A stretch of 64,000 bases of DNA, from assembly GCA_002917775.1 (NCBI GenBank), contig KZ627155.1, positions 48,285 to 112,284 of the forward strand. Direction: 5' to 3'. Below are positions 1-10,756 of the stretch, piece by piece. The notes below the pieces were generated by a model, which was not told the origin of the DNA, ran no database searches, and worked only from the letters and a program-made list of their open reading frames with translations. The stretch's first letter is position 1. Every line of letters starts with the position of its first letter. The translations under genes were made by a program, and so were the position numbers. This DNA comes from Glaciozyma antarctica PI12 (taxonomy: Eukaryota > Basidiomycota > Microbotryomycetes > Kriegeriales > Camptobasidiaceae).

Positions 1-211
1 CGGCTTCTCCTATCTCCTTCTGGTGCTTCGAATACTGCGCTCTCACCCCTATGACCTCTCTAATGAACCGCAGTGAACGGGACCCTCACGCGACTGCAAG
101 CTTCCTTGGTGCAGGTACTCTTCTACCGCGTTCCCTCTTGGCTAGCCAATTTGCAGCGATTGAGGAGGACAGTCTGCTGCTCTCTCTCCACCTTCGCTCA
201 ACCCTCTCGCC
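1..211. other. Upstream flank of first gene
   Basis: No gene recognised. The stretch is pyrimidine-rich close to the ATG at 212, as is common for 5' leaders in this window. Confidence 0.4.
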
Positions 212-1361
212 ATGCTCGTCGTTCGCTCTGCCGTTCGCTCTGCGATCCTGGCAGCCAGTTTCGCCACTGTCGCTCTTGGGCAGCTCAATCTCGGAGGCCT
301 CCTTTCGCTCAACCTGAGCCCCGATATCCTTTCGACTCCAGGGACGCTCGTGAACGTCAACGCCATTGCCACGGTGCTCAGTGACAGCAGCAGTACGCTC
401 GTTTGGAAGGAGTGGCTGTGGTCTCGCTGACACTTGCTCGTTCGCAGCTTGCGCGGTCGGCCTGGCGATCAATCTTCCCCCTCTCCTCTCAGTCTGCGCC
501 TGTGTCTCTGCACTCGGTATTGTACGAGTTCCTCTATCCACGAAGTGTTCCTTTCGCTAACAACGCTGTGCTCCAGCGCCTCGGGACGCAGCGTGATTGC
601 GCAGCGGTGCGCACCTCCGTTCTCTCCCCGCGTTCGTAGCTGATTCCGTTCGCCACTAGTGCACGACACCAAACTCGGTACAGATCTGTGCTGGAGGATT
701 TTGCGGATGCGCCTGCACCAACGCCTTCTTCGCCGTGCGTTCCATCCCTCTTCGGACTCTCAGATTCAGCTCATCATTCCTCGCAACCCCAGGGGCAAGA
801 CGGAACTTGCATCCTTCGCAGCACTTGCGCGCCTCCCAACAACCTCCTCGACCTCGTCGACGGCACTTCGACGTGCGTCTGCGCAGCGGGATACCAGGCA
901 AACCTCCAAGGAGGCTGTTCGCTCGTAGCTTCTGCCCGAGCGCGCAAGGTCAAGAAGTCGCTTCCTCCTCCCGGGCTCTGCCCTGGAAAGGAGACGGCGT
1001 GCTCCTTCCCTTCAGGTGGCTACGAATGCCTCGATGTCACTTCATCCCTTGATTCCTGTGAGCTCCTCCTGGTGGTCTTTGATCCTCCTCGCTGACGAGC
1101 TGTCTTTCCGCAGGCGGAGGCTGCCTTGGACAAGGCGGAGTCAACGTGCGTTTGTTTTCTCGTTCTACTCCTTTGGCATCACTCACATCTCTCCTCAAGT
1201 GCCTCGCCATTCCCGGAGCTCTCGGAGTCTCCTGCCTGGATTCCGTCTGCGAAATCCGTTCGTCCTTCTCCGCTCATGCTCACTCAGTCCCCTGACGTCC
1301 CTTTGCAGATTCCTGCTTCCCCGGGTTCACCTTCAACGAAGGCCAGTGCGTTCGCGACTAG
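212..1361 (+). CDS. Secreted cysteine-rich protein with CPL1-like domain (copy 1)
   Basis: Probable secreted protein. It starts at ATG 212 with a hydrophobic signal peptide ending near VALGQ. I infer eight exons, using the paralogue at 26885 as guide: 212-392, then from 448 (after a TTCGCAG acceptor), with further introns near 510-575, 602-659, 735-793, 1059-1115, 1141-1199 and 1259-1308. The C-terminal half carries the cysteine pattern of the fungal CPL1-like domain: LCPGKETAC, GGYECLDVTSSLDSC, then GGC, CLAIPGALGVSC and SCFPGFTF, ending QCVRD. A basic KVKKS patch precedes the domain and might be a processing site (inference). Family members are extracellular or surface proteins of basidiomycetes; the Cryptococcus founder affects capsule formation. 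Function here is unknown. The first half also has Cys pairs of the form C-A-C. Confidence 0.8.
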
Positions 1362-1674
1362 GACGTCCACTCCCCCCACATTCTTCGACCCTCCCCCCTC
1401 CCCCCACTTATCTATTCTTAATGAAGCCAGTCACTGCCTCTTTGTCGGAGCACACCCTCATCACTGTAGCATAGCTTACTCTTCCCATATCGCACCTTCG
1501 TATTCTGCAACTTCGCCCAAAGGACTTCGCACAACTTGCGACGCCACTCGATCTCGCTCATTCACATCTCGCCGTCTCGTTTGGTACGTGTATAACTTTG
1601 CAGAGTGCGACGACGACGAAGGAGAGGCAGGGGAAGAGCTAAGTCAAGAAACAACAACTAAAAACGGGACCCAA
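1362..1674. other. Intergenic, convergent 3' ends
   Basis: 3' flanks of the CPL1-like gene (plus) and the serine-rich gene (minus). No gene recognised. Confidence 0.4.
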
Positions 1675-2519
1675 CTACCTCGCTCCCCTCTCCCACCCCT
1701 CCAGCGCAGCCAGCGGATCCGACGACGTCCCTCTCACCCTCTCCTCTCGCTCGACGTCCCGCGGCTTCACGTCAGGGACGACGAGCTCGATCAAGGTCGG
1801 CGACGAGGAGGGGTCGAGTGGCGGGAGATGGTAGATCGACGCGCGTGGATCGAGTAGCGCTCGGGGGAGGAGGAGAGGTCGAGGAAGGAGGATTGGGCTG
1901 GTGCCGAATCGAGCTCGACGTGACGAACTCCGTCCTCGACGAGAGTCCAGTCGGAGGGCTTGGTGGAGGAGGTGGTCGACTGGGAGATGTTGGGCATTGA
2001 GCGCTGGCGGCGAGGATGGAGGGTCGAGGTGGAATGCATCGTTCGGAGGGTGTCGTCCTCAAAGAACCGATCGAATCGCTGCGTCTCCTCCTCCTCGTCC
2101 GATAGCTCATCACGCGCTTGCGAAGGAGGATTTGGGAAGTCGGCGACGAGGTGGGAGAGGTTGGAGCCGAGGCTCATTCCCGAGACTCTCGATCCCGGTG
2201 AAGAGGCGTACGAAGATCGCTCCGTTCCGGACGAGGGGTCGACTTTGTGCGAAGGGCGAGTGAAAGAGTTGACGGAGAGGTACGAGTTGCGGTTCGGGTC
2301 CCCGAGCGACGACGCCTGCGAGTGGCGGACGAAGGAGTTGGGGACCGAATCGACGTTGACGAGGCGGGAGGCGGAGGGAGTGCGGACAATAGGGCTGTTG
2401 GGAGGGCTCCAGTCGATGAAGGAGTCCTTGGAAGAGTGTCCGCCGTCGTGCGGACCCTCAAAGTCGAGGAAGCTGCTCTGCGCGCTGCTTCTCCGGCGAA
2501 CGTCCGCCGGCGTGAGGGG
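1675..2519 (-). other. Coding-like extension of the serine-rich gene beyond its in-frame TGA
   Basis: After the TGA at 2520-2522 the same minus-strand frame stays open for 242 codons to a TGA at 1791-1793. Its composition matches the upstream protein and it repeats the motif QSSFLDFE and QSSFLDLS seen just before the stop as RSSFLDFT. Near 1830 a different minus frame becomes the convincing one (IYHLPPLDPSSSPTLIELVV, then PDVKPRDV) and ends at TAG 1675-1677; no GT-AG intron links the two frames. This is either the true C-terminus reached through an undetected splice or sequence error, or a decaying or readthrough extension. Confidence 0.5.
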
Positions 2520-5500
2520 TCATCCCATCGTCTCGTTCGGCGGGGTCCCGGTGCGCGTAAAGTCGAGGAAGGAGGAGCGACCCGAGTCCGCGCTACGAGG
2601 AGCCGAGGCGTTCAAGCCGCGAGGGATGGGGAGGACGTTCGAGCCTTCGTAATCCTCGGTCTCCTCGGCGCCAAAGTACTCCCTCCCGAACGACGTCGCC
2701 GCCCAAGACTCTTGCGTAGGCGAAGGACGAAGCCTCGCGACCAATGGCGACGCGAGATGACGAGGGAGGTCAAACTGCTGCTTGTCGAACCTAGGCGTGC
2801 CGAGCTCGACCTCAGGGAGCTCGTCGCCCATCATCGACTCTCCGTCCTCCGCCGTCGCCCATGCCTCGCTCTCCCCACTCTCCGTCGTCGAAGGCCTCGT
2901 CGTCTCCTCCGGTCCGCCAAACTCGCCCATCTCGATCCCAGCGACGTGCTCAATCGCGTGCGCAAAGGGCGAATCGAGCTCCTCCGCCCTTGGCGTATCG
3001 ATCACGCCGGTCGTCCTTCGCGAATCGAGAGCTCGGGCGTACTGGTCGGCTTCGTGCGAGAGGGTCGAGTAGTGATGTTCCTGGAAGACGACGGGGGAGA
3101 GTCTGACTTCGCCAAAGCTCATCTCGTGCGTCGAGTCGGGGGGGAGGGTGGCGCCGTCTTCGCTGGAGACGATGGTGGAGATGCTGAGTCGCTGGGCACA
3201 CGCACGCTGGACGCTGTCGGGGCTTGAGGGAGGTCGAAAGAACTGCGCGCGCTCCCTCATCAGTACGCTCTGACGAATCGCGAAAAGAAAGTGGGAGGAA
3301 CGCACGAGATCCTGAAAGTTGCTCCCCTCCTCGTCGAGGTTCAAAATACTCCTCTTCCCCAGCGAATCGTGCGGCTGGTGCGAGATCCTCGATGTAGGAC
3401 TCTTCATCGTCGGCGACATCTTCCTCTCCCCCTCGGACCCGCTCGATGAACGCGCTGGCCTGAAGAACGGCGCGCGCACGACGGGAGACTCGGTCGCCGT
3501 GTACGATCGATCAAAGCACGCGCCGACTCCATCGCCATTCCCGCCGAGCGTAGGCGTCGCCGTCGGGTCATGAGAAAATCTCTTCGATCCGGGGACGTCG
3601 GCCTTCTCGCCCAGCCTACGATGGCGGAGCGTCGAGCTGGTGTCGCCAAACGAGGGAGGAGTCTTACAGCGTCGAGGAGGGATGGGAAGAGAGCGGTCGA
3701 AAGAGCCTTGCTGGCGGAGGAGAGTGGGCGCGACGGTAGGGGTGATGGTCGTGGAAGGGCTCGAGGTCGGGATTGATTCGGAACGCAGTCGCTCGTTCTC
3801 CTCCGTGCGAAGCTTTTGGTCCAGCGCGATGACGAGCGCGGCGTCGCTGTCCGCCGAGGCGCCCGAGTTCCGCTGCTGCTCTCTTGCGTGAGCTGAGGAG
3901 AATCCCGGGGCCGAGGGGGTAGGTGGCGGATGTCGAGAAGGAATGAAGGACGTGTCGGTGCCGGGCGAGTTGGGTTGTCGAAGAAGGTGGTGGAGGTGCG
4001 GAGGGAGGGAGAGGAAGGCGTTCTGCGCCTGAAGCGTCGGGACGGGTTCGGCACGAGTAGTCTGCGGGCCAGAAAAGGCGGTTCCGACGTCGACGACCAT
4101 TCTCCGCGTCGAGGCGTTCGGGCGGGGGTAAAGGCTGTCGAGCGAGTCGCCGCGATCGTGCCAAATGGGCTTGTTGCCGATCAGCTTGGGCTGCTGGAGT
4201 GCCTGAGCGGCTGAAGCGCTGCGCTGTCGTCCTCCACCGACGAGAGGCTTGAGCTGCGGCGGCGAAGGGGGCAGCCACTCGAGCATGGGCTCCCCATTCG
4301 CGCTGATCCGACGTTCGCGACTCTTGCTGATCGAGAGCTTGCGGATGTGGCCGACGATGTTGGCGAACGGGTCGAACGAGTAGGCGGTAGGAGGCGACAC
4401 GTTCGGCTGAGCGTCCCTAATCCAAGCCGCTCCCATTCTCCCTCCCTCGCCGACTGGAACCGATCGCAGCCGCTCGACGTCGTCCCCTTCCTCCTTACTC
4501 GCCGCATTCCCCTCCCTCGCCTTCCTCCGCTCCTCCACCCTCTTCTCCACCGATCCTCCCACCCTCCGCACCCCGCCATCTGACTCGTACCCCCTCTTCG
4601 CACTCTCGCTCCTCCCCCTCCTCCCCCTCCTCCCCCTCTTGCGTCCCTCCTCGCTCCACAGCGCACGCTCCATCTGACTCTCCTTGTTCTCCCTCAGCAC
4701 ACGCCTCACGCTTGCTCCATCATCATCGTCGTCCACCCATGCAGGGAGCGAAGGGAGAGCTTTCTCCTTCCCTTTGCGGCGAGGAGCGGGGTCGACGATT
4801 GGAGAGCCGGGAGGAGAGACACGGACAAGCCGCGGTCGGGGGAAGGAGTAAATCTCGCATATCCCGAGAGGGGTGACGTAAGGTGAGGTGGGAGAGGTTG
4901 CAGGCGTGGCGATTGGAGGAGGGGTTGCGGGGTCTGGTGCGAGATCAGCGGCCTTGCGGAGGTTTGGGGACGATGCGGTGGGTCGGGGAGTGTGTGTTTT
5001 CGAGAAGGCTGGGAGAGGGGAGAAGGCGGAGAGAAGGGGCTCTCGGATGGTGGGATCGGCGGAGGGAGCGCGATGGCGCTGGGATTCGGCGGTCGGGTAG
5101 AGAGGGAGGTAGTGGCCTGAATCATCGACGAGCGGTGCAAGGCCACTGCACGGAACGCTCGGTCAGATTTCGCGTGTCGTTGAGGCGAGAAAAGGAACGC
5201 ACAGGCTTGCGACGAAGCTGCTCTGCCCAGAAGGCGTATCGACCTTGCCTCCGCTGGCCCGCTTGAGCGGAAAACTGAAGCGGGGGTCGAGCATCACTGG
5301 TTCCCTCCTCCCTCTCGCACTCTTTTTGGTATCCTCCGAGGTCGGTCGGTCGTTGAGGTACTCGGAGGAGGAGGAGGTCGAGACGGTCGAAAAGGTCCGG
5401 GTGAGGGACGAGGACTGGGCGTGATGGGTCTTGACGAAGAGCGTTGACGGTGGAGTGGACGTGATGGTCGAGGAGCGTGAACGTGCTGGGGATTCGCCTG

Positions 5501-5950
5501 TCCCAAGTCGAGGTCAGCTCCTCGGCTCCCAGCACGCCTGAGCTCGACTTGAGAGAACGCACCAATCCCTCCTCCCTCCGATCCCATGCCAACCGTCCTC
5601 AAGCTCGTTCTGCTGCTGATTCCAACCTTGCTCCATCCTCTCCCACCCTTGCTGCCCTCCCCGCCAAGCTCCTGAACAAAGGCGCCCCTTCCCTTCCGAC
5701 TCGGCATCGTCCTGCTCCTCTCCAGGCTGTGATTCTCCTGCCTCAGGCTCATCTCATCCACCCCACTCGACCCCGTGAAGAGATGGACAAAGCGGCGGCG
5801 AGTTTTCGGCGAATGAGGGACGAGAGAGGAAGGGGAGGTCCTGGCGTTGGAGCTGGTGCTGGATGGCGAAGGGGAGGTCGACGGTGTGGTGCGGTTGGTA
5901 GGATCGGGGTATAGCGTGTAGCGGGAGTCGGGCAGGGGAGCTGTGTTCAT
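2520..5950 (-). CDS. Large serine/proline-rich low-complexity protein, function unknown
   Basis: Three exons (5950-5563, 5497-5203, 5145-2520) joined by introns of 65 nt (5498-5562) and 57 nt (5146-5202), both with GTGCGTTC donors, CTGAC branch sites and CAG acceptors. The coding length to the TGA is exactly 1103 codons, which supports these junctions. The start is ATG 5948-5950. The protein is rich in Ser, Pro, Arg and Thr with many SP/TP sites, an acidic WVDDDDDG patch and a basic Arg/Lys region after it. No enzyme domain or membrane segment was recognised; it looks mostly disordered. Scaffold or regulatory roles would be guesses. The stop may not be the real end (see the downstream extension). 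Confidence 0.65.
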
Positions 5951-6821
5951 TCGACTCGGCCAGGAGAGGTGGGCAGAGAGGAGGTCCAGGCGCTCTCCGC
6001 ACTGAGGAGGGGAGCGGGCGGGCCCGAGTCGTAGGTTCGTTAAGAGGTCGTGTAGGCCTGCGCCGTTCTCGTTATGCTTCCTGTGGGCCTGTCGTTGGGT
6101 TCGGAGGAAGGAGGAGGAGGAGAGGCGTCATTCACCAGATCAAGCCCGAGTGGGTTCTGCGCAAAGGCCCCCTCCGCCCCCCAAAAGTGAGCCGGACGCT
6201 GGAGGGCTCTACTCCCTCTGCGAGGAGTGTAGGCTGGCCCAGACGAGTCCTCTCGGCCGCTGCCTTTGAGGCGGAGGTGATGGCGACGCGACGTGTGCGG
6301 TTTCTTCTCGACGCGATAGCTCCTCGACGAAGGTCCCGGAGAGCAGTCTGCAACGCTGGCAGCCTTTCAAGGCTTGGTAGGCCCTGGGATCTACGACGTG
6401 GACGAACGCTGCCTGCGGGGAAGACTTCGAGCAAGTTGCCTCTCAAGTTCTTCCTCCTTTCCCTCCCACCCACCACCTCTGCTTCTGCTCCCCTTCTCAC
6501 CATCGCGACGGTGAGCACCGCTCGCTTCGCCATTGACGCTGTCGACCAAAGAGGAGAAGCGAATCGGGAGGACGCGAAGGCGCCATCGGGTCCCTTTCGT
6601 GCGTGGTGGTTCCGCTTCCCGCTCAGCTCTGCTCGCTTAGAGGGAACATAGCTGCGGCCAGCCTACCGCGCTAATATCAGGCTTCGGCCCGACATATCTC
6701 CTGCTATTCCGTGCTTTCGCACGAGTCGTGCTTTCGATGCTCCCTTGCGCCGACCTGCTCTGAGAAGCCTTATCCGGAGCTCTTCCCTTTGCTCCACCTT
6801 ACTCAGCTCCCTCTCTTCACT
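5951..6821. other. Divergent intergenic region
   Basis: Lies between the starts of the serine-rich gene (minus) and the transporter (plus). Overlapping frames of 130-150 codons exist on both strands (6132-6533 minus, 6187-6651 plus), but neither has recognisable motifs or convincing composition. The last 150 bases are pyrimidine-rich, consistent with a 5' leader. Confidence 0.4.
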
Positions 6822-9399
6822 ATGGCTTCACCCACCCTCGACACGGCACCGCCCACACTGCCCAACAGTCCGCCCTCGCCCGCTTCCTTCTCTGATTCCG
6901 GGAGCGACACCAAGGCCAGTACGCCCGATTCGTGGAGCATCGACGACAAAGCAGAAGTCGCTCCTCTCGCCAATCGAAGCAGCGCAGAGGCCAAGTCCCC
7001 TCTCACGAACTTCTTCGCTCGCCTCTTCGGGTTGCGCAAGAGGGAGCCGCTCGACGACCTTGATGCGGTGAGTCGAGCTTCGCGTTTCCCTTAAGCAATC
7101 AAACTGACTACGGCTTGCTTAGGTCGCTACCCAGCCTTCCGTTTACGAGACCGAACAGGCGCCGCACTACCAGCCTCGGGCTGATTGGGAGGTAACTGCG
7201 AAGGGCCCTATCTTTTTCGGACTCCGGAGCTGATTTGCGGGCAGAACATCGACGCGTTCGATACTTCCTTTCGCTGGAGCTGGCGTGATGAAGCAGCTGC
7301 TGTGCGAGCAGTGGATCTCAAGATTATGGTGCGTTCTCACTCTCGTCACAAGATCCTTTCTGACTTGGTTGATTCTCCAGTCCTGGGTGCTCGTCATGGT
7401 AGGATTGCTCCCCCGTTCCGTGTGCGTGAATGAGCTGATAGTCTGTTCCCTCAGTTTCTCGCCCTCGACATTGATCGCTACAACCTCGCCAACGCAACGG
7501 CCGACAACGTCCGTTCTCTACTCGAGTTCGGCAGCGAGATCAGCTGATCTCCCCATTCCAGTTCCTCAAAGATCTCAATCTCACTCAGGCTGACTACAAC
7601 CTTGGCAACACCCTTTCTAAGCTCGGCTTCCTCCTCGCCGAGCTTCCCTCTCAACTCATCTCGAAGGTACGTCCTGCCCTTCGCATCTTCCGCCGTTGCT
7701 GATGAGGAGCCCCCACAGCGTCTCGGGCCAGACAGGTGGATCCCCATTCAAATCGTCATCTTCTCCGTCATTTCCGCGTCGCAGTTTTGGCTCAGCGGAC
7801 GCTCTTCGTTCCTCGCAACTCGCTTCCTCATCGCCGCTTTCCAGGGTGGTGCGTCCAAGCTTGTCGTTTTCTTTGGAAGCCGCTGAATCTCGGTCGCAGG
7901 GTTCATCCCAGACTGCATTTTATTCATCAGCTACTTCTACACGAAGCGAGAGCTTCCCATTCGCCTCGCATTCTTCTACACGAGTCCGCCGATTTCGAGG
8001 TTGGTCGCATTTTGTGTTATTGACTGATTCTCCGCCACAGTCAACTACTTCGCTGCGATGCTCACTGGCTTCATGGCAGTTGGCCTCCTTCAAATGCGAG
8101 GTGTTCTCGGATACGCTGGCTGGAGGTGGATGCTGCTTATCGAAGGACTCCTCACTCGTTCGTTCGCTCCGTCCGACTCAGCCTGGTGACTTTGCTCACG
8201 CTCTCTGCGCAGTTGTTGTCGGTATCGCAAGCTTCTGGATTATGCCTACTGCGCCAGCGAAGACCAAGACGTCGTTCAGGCCCGAGGGATACCTCACCGA
8301 CCACCAGGCGAAGATTATTGTCAATCGGAGCTTGCGAGACGATCCTGCAAAGGGAGGAATGGTGAGCTCGTTTATTATCCTTCTTCGTATTGCAGCTTGC
8401 TGATATGTAAGGCACTTTTGCAGCACAACCGGCAAGCCTTGACTCTCAAAATGATTCGCAAGTCCCTGGGTGATTGGGACCTGGTGAGCTCGCTCGCTTC
8501 TCCTTTCGCAACGCACTGACAACAAATCACAGTACCCACTCTACCTCATCGGATTGACCTTTGGAATCGCCACCGTCCCTGTCGGCAATTACCTTCAAAT
8601 ATCTTTCCGAACCCTGGGGTTCTCCGTCGTTCGAGCGAACCTACTCTCGGTCCCCAACACTGCAGTCTCCATAATTCTAGTTCGTGAATTCCCTTCCTAC
8701 CTTCTCCACAAGCTTACTCCATCGCAGGTGATCGTCATCACTCTCGTCTCCGAAGCAGTCGACAATCGCGCTTTCGTCTGCATGGCCGAAAACCTCTGGC
8801 TCCTCCCGTGCTTCATCGCTCTCCTCACGCTCGAGACGATCGGCGCCTGGCAGTACTTTGCGATTGCTACCGTACGTCTCTCTCTCCTGCCCGACGCCAT
8901 TTGACTGAATCTCCTTTCGCACAGGTCCTCCTCGGATTCCCCTACGTGCACGCGATCCAAGTCGCCTGGTGCTCTCGAAACTCCGGCAGCGTGCGCACGA
9001 GGACTGTCTCCGCTTCGCTCTACAACATGGCCGTCCAAACTTCCGCCATCATCGGGTCAAATGGTTCGTTCTCCTCGCGGCAATCCCCAGCCCGCGTCCT
9101 GATTCCTTTCGCGCAGTGTATCAAGCCTCAGACGCTCCTCGCTATTTTAAAGCCAACAAAGCTCTCGTCTGCATAATTCTCTTCAATCTCCTCAGTACGT
9201 TCCTCTCCCTTCGCACGACCTTCGCTAATCATTCCTTGCAGTCGTCTACCCCGGCACATGGCTCTTCTACCGCCATCGTAACGCCAGTAAATCAAAAGTG
9301 TGGGACGCGATGAGTTCGGAGCAGAAGTCGACGTATTTGGCGGAGACGAGGGAGCTGGATTTGGGCTGCAAGAGCCTTGACTTTCAGTTTGCGTTGTAG
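6822..9399 (+). CDS. Major facilitator transporter, allantoate/nicotinate permease (ACS) type
   Basis: Many-exon gene for a twelve-helix plasma-membrane symporter of the anion:cation symporter (Dal5/Tna1-like) family. The start is ATG 6822; the stop is TAG 9397-9399. A hydrophilic Ser/Pro-rich N-terminus precedes the first helix. Family-like signatures include [20 protein letters not shown] at helix 1, [20 protein letters not shown] in the helix 2-3 region, [20 protein letters not shown], a [12 protein letters not shown]-like segment, and a late [18 protein letters not shown] segment. Exons are short and introns have GTGCG/GTACG donors. Such carriers take up small organic anions (allantoate, nicotinate, biotin precursors); the substrate cannot be read from sequence. 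Several exact junctions, for example around 7990-8040 and 8690-8730, are uncertain. Confidence 0.8.
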
Positions 9400-9828
9400 A
9401 CTCGTTCGTGCACTGTATTGAGATCGCGTATTTAGAACTGTGGGTTGTTTTACGCCTGCGCGGAGAACTGGATCGCAGGAGCCAAATCGGAGTGGGGAGA
9501 AGAGAGGCGAGTTGGGGAAGGGAGACGCACTTCGCTCGCTCGACCTCGCTTGGCTGATTTCGCAGCCGCAAAGACGGGAGCTTGTCGCTCCACTTCCACT
9601 CTTTCTTATACTACGTAGCAGGTAGTATCGGGCACTGTACCGAAAGCGAAAGAACGTCCGAATTTCTTCCACTCCAGCCAACTCCAGCGCGCGCGCTTCG
9701 ACCCGGCTCTCTTCCGCTCTCTCCTCTCCGGCTTGGATCCGACGACTCCGACAGCCAAACAACAAACTCCCCACCCGAACAACAACAACTCGCCCCTCCT
9801 CCCTCCCAGCCTTACCAACTAGGCCACG
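9400..9828. other. Intergenic
   Basis: Between the transporter and the zinc-cluster gene. No gene recognised. The last ~70 bases before the ATG at 9829 are C/A-rich, including repeated CAACAA. Confidence 0.4.
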
Positions 9829-10692
9829 ATGGAGTCCTCCACCTCGAAACGTCCCTACTCCCTCTCGCCTCCTTCCTCCGTCCCAGCTCTCGACGCATAC
9901 CTCCCCTCCCACCCTCTCTTCTCCCTCCCCGCCACTCAACCCGATTTCGGCTTGGAGCAAACCGAGTCTCTTGTGCGGGACTTGGCGCGTGGAGTGGAGG
10001 TTGAGGTGGGGGAGGAGGGAGGGGCGAACAAGAAGAGGAAGATCAAGAGTGCTCCGAGGACTAGTAGAGCTTGTTGTGCGTCTTTCGTTGCTCTCGTTTG
10101 ATGCCGAGGAGCAGGAGCTGATGAGCGCGCAGTGGTTTGCAGGAAGCAGAAGGTTCGTTCCTGTGCGGGTTGGAGCCAGGTAAACACGAGCTGACGGCGA
10201 TGGTAGATGAGGTGCGAAGGTGCTGAGGACCCGCCTTGCAAGCGCTGTCGTACCTCAGGCCACGATTGCATCTTTGAACGAAGGTCCGACTACCTCCTCA
10301 AGTACGTTCTCCCTCCCCGCTCTGTCCCCCGCTGACCCCATCGTCTCCCTTCTCTCCTCCCCTCCCCCTACTCCCCTCCCCTCTCCCCTACCTCCAACCC
10401 GCCAAACAGCCCCACCGACTCAGCCTGGCAAACCCAAATCGAATCCCGCCTCACCTCTCTCACCTCTGCCATCTCCTCGATCCTCACCACTCTCGAAGCG
10501 CGCGGGATGCCCGTCGTCCTCTCTCAGCCTCTCGATACGCGTCCTATCGTTTCGCCTTCTGATAGTGGAGCGACGGGAGGAGCGAGTGGGAGTGGAGGGA
10601 TTGAGGAGGTGCAGAGGGAGAAGGGGTACGGGGACGCGGGGAACGTGTTCCTGAACGAGGGAGCCGAATGGTCGACGACATCGGAGCAGTAG
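9829..10692 (+). CDS. Short Zn2Cys6 (GAL4-type) transcription factor
   Basis: The start is ATG 9829. Exon 1 ends at ...RAC, followed by two small exons that rebuild a complete GAL4 zinc cluster when spliced: C-LV-C-RKQKMR-C-EGAEDPP-C-KR-C-RTSGHD-C, i.e. C-x2-C-x6-C-x7-C-x2-C-x6-C. The phase-0 junction after RKQK, at the GTTCGTTCC donor, restores the x6 spacing that reading through would break. A basic KKRKIK stretch just before the cluster could be a nuclear signal. After the cluster comes SDYLLK, an intron, then a short helix-like segment (TDSAWQTQIESRLTSLTSAI) and a Gly/Ser tail ending at TAG 10690-10692. No fungal-specific middle homology domain is present, so the protein is far shorter than typical family members. 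Target genes are unknown. Confidence 0.75.
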
Positions 10693-10756
10693 GCCTCGCA
10701 CGATCTGTAAAACCATCGCATCTCGCTTTGATTCGCATTCTACTCGCTTCGAGAAA

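Noticed and set aside
2247-3227. 326-codon plus-strand frame opposite the serine-rich gene
   Set aside because: Antisense shadow of a GC-rich coding region; Arg-rich composition and no start context.
6132-6651. Overlapping ORFs on both strands (133 and 154 codons)
   Set aside because: Neither has motifs, splice structure or protein-like composition; long frames by chance are common at this GC content.
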